NCBI RefSeq assembly: GCF_010389155.1
Contig: NC_057768.1
Span: forward strand, 10,786,501 to 10,850,500
Source of the DNA: Erigeron canadensis
Lineage: Eukaryota; Streptophyta; Magnoliopsida; Asterales; Asteraceae
DNA: 64,000 bases
Direction: 5' to 3'
How positions within the stretch are numbered: the stretch's first letter is position 1; every line of letters begins with the position of its first letter. The notes under the pieces are model-generated. The model made no database searches and was not told where the DNA came from. It saw only the letters and a program-made list of their open reading frames with translations. The position numbers and the translations under genes were made by a program. Positions 49,236-61,357 of the stretch are shown in pieces.

Positions 49236-50979
49236 TGAGACAGTAAGATCTGAGAGTGAACAAATGACTGCAATGAAAGCATCTGAAGAAAAGAAAGAGG
49301 TCATCAAATCCTGTTGATGACATTTATGCAGAGCATCGAAGAACAGATGAAGAAACTTTGAGCTACCTGAAGGTATGACAACGAAGACTTCGTTGCATAC
49401 ATGGCAGATTGCAAGGCTGCAGATCAGAAGGTATCATGTTCTTTATCTTCTATAATTGATGTATGTAAAATGGTGTCGGACTTAAAACTTGAGGTGCTTA
49501 TTTTAAATAAGTCAGTTATTAACTTAACTAGTCAGAACAACATGTTTAAAAAGGAAAACGACTCTTTGTTTGCCAAAAATTCTGGTTTGGTAAAACAAGA
49601 AAGTCTTTATCAAGATAAGATTCGTGCATCTGATAAGGATTCTTGCATTAAAAGAAAAACTAAAGGAGTCAGTTCTGATGGAAAAAGTGGGAAATGAACA
49701 ATATGCTCAACTAACTGAAGATTTTTCTAAAAAGGAGAAAGAATTAGTTGACGCAAAATTGAGAGATAGTGAAGCTTAATCAAGACTAGATCAAATTAGG
49801 GGATCTGAGTTAATACGATCAATGCAGATGCAAAAACCTGTACCACGGGATTCAAAGATAAAAGTGGTTTGGGTATTAGTTATAATGAAGTTAGAGGTCC
49901 GTTTAATGATAATTATACAGAATCTCTAACGCAGCTCACTGAAAAGATTGACAATGGTGTAATAGATCCAATCGTTTCAGAAAAACAAAATGTTGATCAA
50001 AAGACCCCTAAGAGCTCTAAAAAATCGATTGATAAAATTAAGGAGCTTAACAAGAAACATAAGCTTGAAAGCTCATTTGTTAAACCAGTGGATCCTAAGA
50101 ATGGAATTTATGATGTTAGTACTTCTAAAGGATCTAATCAAGTGAAGTCAACTTGTCCTGTTGATAAGAACATTAAATGTTTCACAATGAAAGGATGTGA
50201 TACTGTTTTTACATCAGATGAAATTGATTTTGAAAAGATCGATCATGACAAGATTGACAAAGTATGGAATAAGGATGAATCTACGTCTAGTGAAGTTCCC
50301 TTAACTCCATATAAGACTCATAAAAATTCTCAAAAGAAAGTACATTTTTTGAGTAAAAATGAGTCAACTGGTTTGTCAAAAGAGGAGTCAGCCACAATTG
50401 AACTTAAGGAATGTTTGGGTATGACTTCAACTGGGTTCGATGTTAACGCTAAGAAAGCAAGAGCTAAGAAATCATGTTTCTATTGTTATGAAGTAGGACA
50501 TATTTATAGTTGCTGTCCAAATAGGAAACGGAGATGTCCTGATAAGGGTATGTCTTCTGGTGGATCTAGTGACTCAGATATTGTTGCTCATAATAATAGG
50601 TCTAAAACGACAGGGACCTTCACAGAATACTACTTTTAGTAGTGTAAGTCCGAGTCGTTCTCGTACACCTCAAAGGAGTAATTCACCTAGGAAGATGACT
50701 CAACAAAATCAATCCCCTCCTGTTAGAATTAATAGTTCGTCTAAATTCTACGATCAATTAGGGAGTCAACCTAGATTTGGTACTTTCTCACCAAGGAATT
50801 CTCCTCCTAAGACTCGTTTCACCTCACCTAAGAAATAGTCTATGACACCATCTTCATCCAAGGCTTCATCTTCATCCAAGGCTCCATAAAGAGCGATGGA
50901 TATTGGACCGAATTAATCATTAGAGATGAATTCGGCAAACCTAAACCTCAAAAGGTTTGGGTTCCTTCAGAAACTAACC
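49236..50979 (+). pseudogene. copia gag C-terminal part, copy 2
   Basis: Begins in the middle of gag at the base that corresponds to 43765. Early one-base changes relative to copy 1 (near 49299 an extra G, near 49392 a missing C, near 49764 an insertion) break the frame. 49869-50639 is open for 256 codons and includes the second zinc knuckle CFYCYEVGHIYSCC. The shared frameshift near 50610 and shared TAG at 50836-50838 show the source element itself was already damaged. Confidence 0.85.
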
Positions 50980-52261
50980 ATCTTATTGTCTAACGTGCAG
51001 GGAGAACCAAGGAAGCCTATTAGTCTTTGGTATGTTGACAGTGGATGCTCTGGCACATGACAGGGGACAAGAACGTTTTGTCCAACTATGAAGATGTAAA
51101 TGGTTCGTACGTTAGTTTCGCTGGTCCCAAGGGCGGCAACATCTCGGGCCAAGGTGATGTTGTCAATGGGAAGATTACGCTGGAGAAAGTCAATTATGTG
51201 GAACAGTTATCACATAATTTATTAAGTATTTCTCAGATTTGTGACAACGGTAACACTGTCCATTTCAATGAGAAAGAAGCACTTATATTGAAACCGGGAT
51301 ATGTTATTCCTGAAGACTGGATCCTGCTGAAAGCTCCTAGGAAGAGAGACATCTATGGCCTTGTGTTAGGTGTTGATAATCCAGAGGAGTCTGTTTGCTT
51401 GTTATCAAAAGCAAACGAATCTGAATCGTTACTATGGCATAGAAGAATGGGACATATCAATTTCCGAAAGATGAATGACATTGTCAAACATGGTTTGGTT
51501 GAAGGCGTTCCCATGAAGCGGTTTGGAATGGAAGACAAATGTGTACCTTGTCTAAAAGGTAAACAGCAAAAGTCTACACATAAACTGAAACAAGAAAATT
51601 CTATTGCCAGTCCTTTCGAGTTACTTCACATGGATTTATTTGGTCCAGTGAATGTAAGAAGTATTGGTGGGATGTATTACTGTTTGGTGGTTACTGATGA
51701 TTCCTCGAGATTCTCATGGGTATTCTTTCTTAAGTCGAAAGATGAAACTTCGCAGATTTTGATAAATCTCTTTGTCGAAACTGAAAATATTTATGGAGTT
51801 CGTGTTAAGAGAATCAGGAGTGACAACGGAACTGAATTCAAAAATAATGTGATGGATGTCTTTTGTTTGTCAAAGGGAATCCAACATCAATACAGTTCTC
51901 CGTATGAACCACAACAGAATGGAGTTGCTGAAAGGAAGAATAGGACTCTAATCGAGACAGCCAGAACTATGCTTGCAGATTCAGGGCTTCCTACTATGTT
52001 TGGGCAGAAGCAGTGAATACAGCTTGTCATATTTTAAATAGGGTTACTGTAGTTAAGCGTCATAATAAGACATGTTATGAGCTTCTACATAAGAAGAAAC
52101 CGAATTTACAGAATGTTGAACCATTTGGTGTACCGTGTACTTTCTTGAAGTTTCTACCTCAGTCAAAGTTTGATTCAAAGGTTGAAGAGGGATTTCTCAT
52201 GGGTTATAAACCGAGAACATCAATTCGACAGGTTTACAACAAATAGACCGGCAAAGTTGAT
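50980..52261 (+). pseudogene. copia protease and integrase, copy 2
   Basis: The protease motif is disrupted by a missing base near 51050. A long frame 51045-52016 then covers the protease remainder and the integrase core with the same catalytic motifs as copy 1. A missing T near 52000 shifts the frame; it resumes at 52013-52246 and ends at the shared TAG (52244-52246). Confidence 0.87.
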
Positions 52262-54397
52262 TTGGGAACAAATGTCAAGATTGTCAGTCATAAGCCCGCT
52301 ATACATTCTGGAAATGGCAAAAACTTCGATTATGATAGTGTATTTAGTTCACTACATGGTCCTGATTCTTATTCAGATCCTGAGAAAGTTGATGATGTGA
52401 TTATTTTGAGAGATCACATGGATAATACTCCTATATCTCTGCATACTCGAAATGTCGATACTACTCCAACCAACGTTCAGTCTACTACTGATGTTGATGA
52501 AAGTAGTAAGGATAAGGATAAGACACCAGATTCAGACAATAATGAACCCGCAAACACTACACCACTTACTCCATCGAAGGTTACACTGCCTGATGATGAT
52601 CCTATTTCTGAAGTATCGGAAGATGATTTCAGCTCTCCTGAGTTTCAGATTAGAACAAATTTAGGAGACAGTTTCAATGTTGATTCGGTTCCTCAATATC
52701 GAATTAATAAGGATCACCCTGTTGAAAATATTCGTGGAAATGCTACAGAACCTGTTCGAACTAGAAATCAGTTGAATAAGGATTTAACTAGTTTGTTCTG
52801 TGATGTGAAAGACACTGGATTGATAACTGAGTGTTTATATTCTGGTTTCATTTCACAAGTAGAACCTAAGAATGTTAAGGCAGCACTTCAAGATCCATGT
52901 TGGGTTGAAGCTATGCAAAAGGAATTAGCTCAATTTGAAAAACTTGGAGTTTGGGAGTTAGTAGATGTGCCTAGAGGTAAAGAACCGATTGGAACTCGTT
53001 GGGTATATAAATGCAAACGAGATGACAAAGGGATCGTTACCAGAAATAAAGCACGTTTGGTTGTTCAGGGGTTTGCACAACGAGAAGGATATGACTATAA
53101 CGAAACTTTTGCACCAGTTGCTAGGATTGAAGCTATAAGGTTATTTTTAGCTTTTGCAAGTTTCAAAGGTATAAAGGTGTATCAGTTAGATGTTAAGAGT
53201 GTCTTCTTGTACGGTGAAGTTAAAGAAGAAGTGTATGTTTACCAACCACCGGGGTTTGAAGATCCGAACTATCCAAGAAGAGCATATCGACTGGATAAGG
53301 CTCTTTATGGATTGCATCAAGCACCCAGAGTGTGGTATGACAAATTGTCGACACATTTGTTGACAAATGGATTTACAAGAGGATCGATAGACAGCACATT
53401 GTTTATCAAATGGAAGAAGCGAGATTATCTAATTGTACAAGTTTACGTAGATGATATCATTTTTGGTTCATCTAATATAAAGATGCGCAAAAAATTTGAA
53501 ATGAGCATGAAAAATGTTTTTGAAATGAGTGCTATGGGGGAATTACAATTTTTCCTCGGATTACAAGTAGATCAATGGAAAGATGGATTCTTTATTCACC
53601 AGTCTAAGTATGTCGATGACATCTTGGAGAGGTTTCAAATGCTAGAGTCCAAGACATATGGTACTCCTATTCAACAAAGTCATGGTTTAGGAGTGCTTGA
53701 TCCGAAAGATGAACTTATGGATGCAACTTATTATCGTGCTATTATTGACTCATCGATGTATCTGACTGCTTCGCGTCCAGATATTATGTTCGCTGTTTGT
53801 CTTTGTGCTAGATTTCAAGCTAATCCGAAAGAGTCACATTTGACTACAGCAAAGCGTATTCTACGTTATCTTAAGGGAAACCAAGGGCTTGGTCTATGGT
53901 ATCCAATGGGAGGAACGTTTGATTTTGTTGCATATACTGATTCAGATTTTGGCGGTTGTAACAATGACAGAAAGTCTACGACTGGAGGTTGTCAGTTGTT
54001 AGGAGGGAGATTAGTATCGTGGCAATGCAAGAAGCAGACATGTGTTGCTCAGTCTTCATGTGAGGCAGAGTATATGGCTACTGGTAGCTGTTGTTCCCAG
54101 GTATTGTGGATTCAGCAACAACTTCGTGACTACGGTATGGATTTTCTTGATACTCCTATTCAAATAGACAATAAGTCAGCTATAGACATTACAAATAACC
54201 CTGTCATGCATAAGGTCACCAAGCATATTGATATTAGACTTCATTTCTTGCGTGATTGTGCCCAAAAGAAGTTAATTCATTTGGAAAAGGTTATAACCGA
54301 TGATAATTTAGCTAATCTTTATACCAAAGCATTTGATAAGACTCGATTTGAGAAGTTAATTCTTCTCAATGGGATGAAGAATGCTGATTCATATTAA
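52262..54397 (+). CDS. copia reverse transcriptase-RNase H, copy 2 (open frame)
   Basis: An open frame of 711 codons ending TAA at 54397, in the same frame as the integrase C-terminus. The N-terminal third is an acidic Asp/Ser/Thr/Pro-rich linker. RT follows with PIGTRWVYKCKRD, YQLDVKSVFLYG, YQPPGFED, LYGLHQAPRVWY and the catalytic YVDDIIFGSS. RNase H follows with YTDSDFGG, DRKSTTGGCQL and SCEAEYMA. This is the copia RT/RH layout and is the best-preserved retroelement domain in the window, although it lies behind a TAG stop. Confidence 0.9.
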   Translation: MGTNVKIVSHKPAIHSGNGKNFDYDSVFSSLHGPDSYSDPEKVDDVIILRDHMDNTPISLHTRNVDTTPTNVQSTTDVDESSKDKDKTPDSDNNEPANTTPLTPSKVTLPDDDPISEVSEDDFSSPEFQIRTNLGDSFNVDSVPQYRINKDHPVENIRGNATEPVRTRNQLNKDLTSLFCDVKDTGLITECLYSGFISQVEPKNVKAALQDPCWVEAMQKELAQFEKLGVWELVDVPRGKEPIGTRWVYKCKRDDKGIVTRNKARLVVQGFAQREGYDYNETFAPVARIEAIRLFLAFASFKGIKVYQLDVKSVFLYGEVKEEVYVYQPPGFEDPNYPRRAYRLDKALYGLHQAPRVWYDKLSTHLLTNGFTRGSIDSTLFIKWKKRDYLIVQVYVDDIIFGSSNIKMRKKFEMSMKNVFEMSAMGELQFFLGLQVDQWKDGFFIHQSKYVDDILERFQMLESKTYGTPIQQSHGLGVLDPKDELMDATYYRAIIDSSMYLTASRPDIMFAVCLCARFQANPKESHLTTAKRILRYLKGNQGLGLWYPMGGTFDFVAYTDSDFGGCNNDRKSTTGGCQLLGGRLVSWQCKKQTCVAQSSCEAEYMATGSCCSQVLWIQQQLRDYGMDFLDTPIQIDNKSAIDITNNPVMHKVTKHIDIRLHFLRDCAQKKLIHLEKVITDDNLANLYTKAFDKTRFEKLILLNGMKNADSY

Positions 54398-57286
54398 ATC
54401 TCTCAAAGAACTAATTTTGTAAGTTTGTGTCTGTAAATAGGTAGAGTCATAAAAATACAAAAAAGAGTTCTTAGTATCATAAAAACCATAAAAATGTGAA
54501 AAATGAGAAAATGACAAAAATATAGAGAGATTTAAGTTAATGCTGTCAGATGATTAGAAGTGAGGATACTTAGCTTTTAAGTCTGCGTAATCGTAATATA
54601 ACTGCTTAGTTCAGTGATTACAATTTGGGATATATTGGTAGACACAAAGTAGCAAGGTTTCCTTAATCTGAACTTAAATTATACAATGTTCTTGTGGGAA
54701 ACATATTCAGATATATGGCTGAGAATGCTTGCTTTTCAGTAATGAATTGATCTAGTCCTTAAATTTTGTGAAAGATCTAGCATTACTATAAGATTTGTTC
54801 AATATATAGGCAAAAACCTCTACCAATCATGAGCATGAAAGTAAATGTGATATTGTTATGCAAATCAAATGAATGCAAATTAAGGGGCTAATGTGGTCTT
54901 TGAGATTCGGACAAGTATGTCCTCGGGGTGTCTTTGTATACCTAGCCTACCTAAAGCTTCCAACTTGGGATAGGTTGTCAGAAAGTTCGCTACATGGGTT
55001 TCATAGAAAATCACGGGTTCCTTATAAATCATGAAATGCAGAAGCAAATAAGTGAAATCACAAAGTAATTAAATTCAGTTATCTAAATAGTGTCTCATGA
55101 TGTGTTAAGGATGTTTTTGAATATACATTGAATTTTTTGTTATCTTAGTGCTAGTGTCAATTACGAAAGTATATCTGAATGTGGGTCACATAAGTTCGCA
55201 AACTATTCAATGGCATATTAGGCTACTCGGGTTACATGGTGATTGTCCTTGGCCAGGGTATGTCGAAAGTGTCATAACTCAAAGGAAACTGGAAGTACCG
55301 AGTGTTTAAGAGGAAAAATATACCGGTAATCGTGGTTGGATCACTGTTCATAATTAATAATAAGAGAATTATTTCTCACTTGCAGACTTATATAAATGCT
55401 AATCTGATCTAATCTGCATAAACTTAAGATTTCTTGTACATAAATAAAGTAGCTTAGTTTTATTTTTATTTTTATTTTGTTTCTGTTTATTTTTATTCTT
55501 GCAATAAGTGTCAGTTTGTGTGTCAAACTAGTTCTTTTTGCACGAGAGATTTAATAAAGCATAAAAGTATATGATTCTTAGTGAATTGTATAAGTCTTAT
55601 TGTTTATGGTATAGATGTTTACAAGATGGATTTTCTAATTAATACATAAGTTGTTTAATTTAGAAAATGAAATGTTTTGGAAATTGAAAAGTCAAAATAT
55701 TTTTGAATGTGTTTCAATTAAATTTTTTTTTGAAATTTCAATTGTTTTTGGTAGATAAGTATGCTTGACAAAGATTTGACTTGCCTTAGATTGTAATTTA
55801 CCGATAGGTTAAGATTTTGGTTGTTTTGCATATTTATGATTTCTTTATTGTTCTTGATGCATTGATGAAGTTTGTTAAGTGTGCAGGTTACAGATAATAA
55901 ACTCATTTTAAATGAAATTGGCATCAAAAGTTTTAGATTGTAATTGAAGGCAGAATTGTTTTCGCTTGTTTGTCAGCCCATAGAATTGTATTGCAACGGA
56001 CAACAAAAGGTGTTCAGAAATTGCTTCTACAGAGATTACAAGTGATACAAGGATGATCTGCTTTAATAACCTAAGACTTAGTGTGATAGGTTATAGATTT
56101 ATTATCAAGATCACAACCTAAGATGTAATGTGATAGGTTGTTGATATGATATTTTGTCATACATCATACATTAAATGTGTTTTGATGTAAGTTTGTATTT
56201 GTTTGAGTTAAACATCAATGAAGAAATGATCGATTTTATGTCAAGATAATAATGTAAGATTCATTTGATACACTATTGTGATGACAAGTTAGTACGGATG
56301 ATTTACGATAGCATATTCGAGTAGATACATGTTTTTAGTAACGAGTATCTACAGGTTTATGTTTCTAGAATTTCTGGAATTTTTCCTTGTTTACATTTCT
56401 GGAAAATTCGTCAAATTTGCCTAAAGAATGGAGCTTATGTGGTTTAAAATCTAAAAATTCGAAATCACCTCGTGTTGACGTCAACATGCCTCGCGCTGAC
56501 GTCATCACAAAGCCCAAGAACTGCGTGTTCGGCCAGGCCCATGTGGATCGAATATATATATATGAGTTATTACTATTCATTAATTACCATTAATCGAAAT
56601 TAACCCTAAGTAAATCACACGAACTTCGTCTCCCTCGTGCCACTGTTCATTCGTCCTTATTTTAGATCGATTTCATCTTCTTCTCGTATTAATCATCCTA
56701 GTTTGTTGGTAAATACTTGATCTAGGATTGATTATTGATGTTTTAACTATGGATTTGAATGATTACAAGTCGTTATAATGCCCAAATTTTGATTTTGCCT
56801 CGCGTGAACAGTAACTAGGACGAACCACAAAATTTGATCTTTGATTTTTGATGATTTGGACTTAAATTGGACTTGAATTGGACTTAAAATTGGATTAATT
56901 AATGTTTAAACATGTTAAATCTAACAAAAATTTAAGCAAACAAGTCTTAAATCAAGATTAATCAAAGAAAATTGTGTTTCGGTCACTATTCACACGAAGA
57001 ACACGAACCAACTTCGTGTTCATCGAATTCGTTTCGATTTTGTTTTCTGGGCATACACGAACCATAAACAAGTCCACGATGATGTTTTTGCTCGATATTA
57101 ACATCATATGGAGATGTTTTTGTGCTTCGTGTTCTGGGTTTCATACTGGTTCGTGCTGACGTCACGACAAAGGAGAACTTCCTCGTGATGACGTCATCAC
57201 GAAGCAGTCGACCAAAACCCTATTTTTAATTTTCGTTTATTCTAACAATTGTTTTTCTTGTCGTTTTTGTCTGTTTTTGTACAGGT
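54398..57286 (+). other. Long non-coding stretch between copia pol and the extra ORFs
   Basis: About 2.9 kb with no credible coding frame. Two TGACGTCA palindromes lie at 56476-56483 and 56497-56504, and two more at 57157-57164 and 57189-57196 (the last inside an 18-bp perfect palindrome, 57184-57201). The end is pyrimidine-rich and closes with TTTTTGTACAG just before the next ATG, a good 3' splice-site match. Confidence 0.65.
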
Positions 57287-59773
57287 ATGGCAGGACAAGG
57301 TAATAATGCTCGTGTGTTCGTCAAGGAGCACAATGCTGCACTCGATCTCAGCATTACGCAGACGGGGTGCACTGCAGAGTTTCACGGTGTCCTTCAATTT
57401 CTTGCACGTTCTCGTGTCCATTTTGCTGTGACAGAGAATCCTCCGTTGGTGATAAGTCTCATTAGAGAGTTCTGGAACTCAGCCCATTTGGTGCAGATGG
57501 GTGCTCATACTGTTGGGGGACGTTCATTCTCTTTTTCTGTTGGAGATTTACGGACTATTTTACACTTAGGTGATGTCGCCATAGAGTAAGGTTCGACTGA
57601 ATTCTCTGAGGAATTTTGCGACGGTGCTCTACGTCGTATGGGGTATACTGGAGCTATTTCTCACCCATACTTCAGGAATCATCTACGTGGCAAATGGAAG
57701 CTTCTTGCTTACTATTTGTTGAGGGCCATTAGTCATAGGAGTACAGGCTATGACCAGATTAATATTCAGAACGCTTCTCAGATGGTTGCCTTAGTGCTGA
57801 ACAAGCCATACAGCTTCTCTCAATAAATTTTTGATAATTTGGAGAGGCAGTTGAGATCATTTAGTACAGACAAGAAATTCTTTCTGTTTCCAAGATTTGT
57901 GATGATCATAATTCGTCACTTTGCAGCTGGTTTTCCATTTGACGGTCCTACGTTCAATCTAGGTCGTCTTACTTATAAGGCATTTGCTGAAAGTTTGAAG
58001 CACTTGTCAGGAAGAAATGTTCCAATTGAGGTTGATAATCCACCTTTGTTCGGACATTTGCTTAATCCTAACTATGTCGCACCTAGACAAGGTTGGGAGG
58101 ATGAAGCAGATGCTGCTGCTGCTGGTGATGATGATCAGGCTCAGGATGATCTTCATGCAGAAAGAGCTGATCAGTTTGAGGGACTTAATGATGTTCCTCT
58201 GTATGCTGGTGATTTGGAGCATGACTCTGATATGGATGCTCTCATGGAGGATATTGATAATCCTACAAATCTTGTATCTACATCTGTTGGAGTTTCTACT
58301 TCTACCTCTGCTCCAGTTGATGTTGCTGCTGGTCCTTCTGAAGTTCCTGTTAATGTTGTTGAGGACTCAGAAGAAGAAGAAGAGGAAGAAAGACTGCCAC
58401 AGAGAAGAAGAAGACATGCAAGATCTCAGACTGAAGTTGATAGAGAATTTGCTGCATATAGTGAAGCCATGGAGAGGTCTCATGCACCTGTTGTTGGTGA
58501 TACTCCAGTGGTTGCTGCTTTAAGAGCTTCTGTCTCTGAGGTTTCTGCATCTGTGTCTGCTTCTTCTGCTGCTGGTGTTACTATTGGGGAGAGAAGGTCG
58601 AGACCAAAGTTTATCATTAGGGGAATTGGTTCTCGTGCACAAGTTGTCACTGAAGCTACAACTGTTACGATTCCTGCTGTTTCGGAGTCTACAGTTCTGA
58701 CACTTGTTGCTCCTAGACCTTCGTCTGCTCCCATTCAGGCGACAGTTCCGGTCTCTTCCATTATGGGATGTCTGTTGGCTCCTCTGCAAAGACCACAGAT
58801 GCCTCCCACAAGAACTTCTAGTGCTCGTATGCCTTCGTTTGAAGCTGCGATGCCCCCTCCGGTCTCTACATCTGACGTTGCTTCTACTTCACGTCCACCT
58901 GTACCTGTTCAAGTGCAGTTGAGTCGTTTATTTTCAGAAAAGAAGATGTTGGAGATGAGGGTTGCAGCTTTGGAGAGTCAGCTAAAGCTCCAGGCTGCTA
59001 AGCATCAGGAAGAGATGGACGTTATGACAGCTCTTGTTCATTCTCTTGGATCTAGACTCGACCGATTCTTGGCTCAAGGGGGAGATAAGGATGGTTGTAG
59101 AGATGATGAGCTTGCAAAGAAGACTAGAGATGATGATGATCATGAAGATCAAGATCCAGCTCAAGGTCAAGATCAAACACAACCAGGTGAGCCAGAGAAT
59201 CAGGGTCAAGGTCAAGATGCTAATGATGCTGCTGTGGATACAGAGACTCCTGATGTTCAGGGGGAGTCATCAAGACAAAGAGAGTCAGAGATTGCTGGTA
59301 CAGCTGGTGCTAGTACTTCTGGGACTCAAGATAAAGGCAAAGCTGTGATGACAACTCCAGATGCAGATCCTGATGATTCAGATAACAATGGTGATGGGGA
59401 AGATTCCAATTCAGGTAACTCCGATTCTATTTCTGATAGAATAGAAAGGGAGATAGTGAATGATCCTCATAATCATAAAGAAAAAGAAAATAGCAAAGGA
59501 AAATCTACTCAGGATAGTGAGTCAACTAAGACTGTTTCTACTACCAATGCCTCTACAGAGTCAGATTTGCACCCTTTAATTGTGCATAGACTAGAAAAGA
59601 GATTGGGATATGATCCACAAGCTCATATGAGAGCTAGAGCTGAGATTATGGATTATGATGATTATTATGATCCAGGATCACTTAGGGATCAAATGAAAGG
59701 ACACTCAGGGTTAACTCATACATCTTCAGAGTCAGAGTCAGATTCGGATTCAGATTTGGATTATGAACCTTAG
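57287..59773 (+). pseudogene. Extra copia ORF downstream of pol (two stops)
   Basis: One frame of 828 codons interrupted by TAA at 57587-57589 and 57824-57826. The N-terminal ~270 residues are globular (ALDLSITQTGCTAEFHGVLQ, LVLNKPYSFSQ, FFLFPRFVMIIIRHFAAGFP) and resemble a family of retrotransposon ORFs I have seen annotated only as hypothetical proteins in plants. The middle is Ser/Thr/Ala/Val-rich with an acidic run (EDSEEEEEEERLPQRRRR). A probable coiled coil follows at about residues 545-598 (LSRLFSEKKMLEMRVAALES). The tail is Asp/Gln/Glu-rich, ending in a Ser-Glu-Asp repeat. I see no signal peptide or transmembrane anchor, so an envelope-like role is not supported. The ATG directly follows a splice-acceptor-like ACAG. 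Confidence 0.7.
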
Positions 59774-60147
59774 TGCTATTGATTTTGTATTTTTAATTGA
59801 TTACTTGAGTTATAATAACAGTTTAGAGTGTTAATCAAAGTGTTATTCAGCTTAGAATAGTTATCAAAGAATTATTCTGTTCGGCTTAACATATTGACAG
59901 TGTAATTTTAAAATACCCGAGTAATGAAAAATAATGATTATAAGATAAATATGAATGTATGTGTTACATTATATTTATGATATAATATTATTGTTGTAAG
60001 TTAAAATAGATAAAGATTATAAGATAAATATTAATGTAATTTAGTATTATTTATTTTAATTTCTTTTATGTATTTATACCATTTATTATGTCTTGACTTG
60101 TGATTTATGTTCTTTATCTTTGTATATGTAAATCGTTTGAATTGCAG
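59774..60147 (+). other. Presumed intron or spacer between the two extra copia ORFs
   Basis: AT-rich 374 bp ending in CGTTTGAATTGCAG, a plausible splice acceptor. I could not fix the matching donor. GTAACT after a CAG at about 59411 inside the previous ORF is one candidate. Confidence 0.4.
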
Positions 60148-61295
60148 ATAAGCTTCAAACAATAGGTGCATTGGACGATCTTGATGCTGAAGAAGATCTA
60201 GAAAGTATCGATGATGAAGATTTTGAAGAAGGAGAGTTCATTACTTCGGAAGCTGATAGACAAAGGTTGCTTGAAACACCTTATGACTTTGATCGTGTAT
60301 TTAATGGAGATGAAGTCATTCAAGTTGAACCGATAGCTGAAGTAGAACATCTCAATCTCAATCCAATCAGAGATAGTCCAGATGAACCTAAAAATGCTGC
60401 AAGATTAAGATTTGCTGTATATGCAAACATAGTCGATGAAGGACATAACAATATTTTTGATCTATACTGGAATATAGATGCTACACGAGAGGTTGACCTT
60501 GGAAGATTTAATATACCTCCGGTGCAGCAAGATCATGAGTTTATTATTGATAGACTAATTCCAGGTTATAGAGGACATACTGGTTTGATGATACGTGATA
60601 TGTATAAACCATCAATGTTTTGGGAATATGTCTCAGACAAGGATGCACCCAAATACTTCTCAGTGATTCAAAGTTGGTTCTATGATCACAAAATCAAATT
60701 GTTTATTATCAAGAGAAAGGAGGGTTGCCAGTATATGTCAATAAGTCGAAGACATTTCCACTCTCTCAATGATTCAGATATGATAGATCTGGGAAGACAC
60801 TGGTTCGTTAATCTTCAGAGCAATGGACTTGCAGATTTCTACTGGAATAGATTCAGAGATGAAAGGATTAAGTATTTCAGTGATAGAGGTCTGAAGCCAG
60901 AAGAAAGGTTGATAAAGCCAACACCTTTGAAGAAGTTTAAGAATCCAGATGGCACATTTAGGTTTGTTCAAAGAAGAATTAAATGTGTTAAGAAGGTTCC
61001 CGCTATCAGATGGGATCAAGATATGCTAACGGAGATGACATTTTGGCAAATAGATATCAAGTCAGGCGAAGCACAAATGTTTGTTGATGACTCAAAGAAA
61101 CAAATGTTGCTAAGCATGTATGATCCAATGCAGGTTGTCAATTTATCAAGAGGTGATCAAAGAAGACTTTTGGATACACCTTGCTCAGCTGTGGATTTTT
61201 GGAGAGTAGAGGAAAGACGCTATCGCAACATTCTCGCACACTGTTTGCAAGAGAGAATTCATGCGAATAGTATCAGACTTTTGTTTAATGGATAA
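60148..61295 (+). CDS. Second extra copia ORF, function unknown
   Basis: An open frame from the acceptor at 60147/60148 to TAA-ended NGstop at 61295, about 382 codons. It has no upstream ATG in frame, which suggests it is a spliced 3' exon and not an independent gene. The start is acidic (DLDAEEDLESIDDEDFEEGE). The rest is globular with many aromatic residues (DLYWNIDATREVDLGRFNIP, FWEYVSDKDAPKYFSVIQSW, KCVKKVPAIRWDQDM). I do not recognise the fold. It ends about 60 bp before the polypurine tract. Its long open frame in an otherwise decayed element is notable. Confidence 0.6.
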
Positions 61296-61345
61296 GATTT
61301 GAACTTCAAGTTTTGAATACTTTAAAGAGATCTAGTTGCAATCGT

Positions 61346-61357
61346 CAAGGGGGAGTC
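61346..61357 (+). promoter_or_regulatory. copia polypurine tract
   Basis: CAAGGGGGAGTC directly before the 3' LTR TGTAGATG. Purine-rich and correctly placed to prime plus-strand DNA synthesis. Confidence 0.8.

Noticed and set aside
58007..59348. Leu-rich open frames on both strands within the extra copia ORF
   Set aside because: They are frame shadows of the Ser/Asp-rich coding frame at 57287-59773.
57287..59773. Envelope-like gene
   Set aside because: Position after pol suggested it, but I see no signal peptide or membrane anchor; the tail is acidic and soluble in character.
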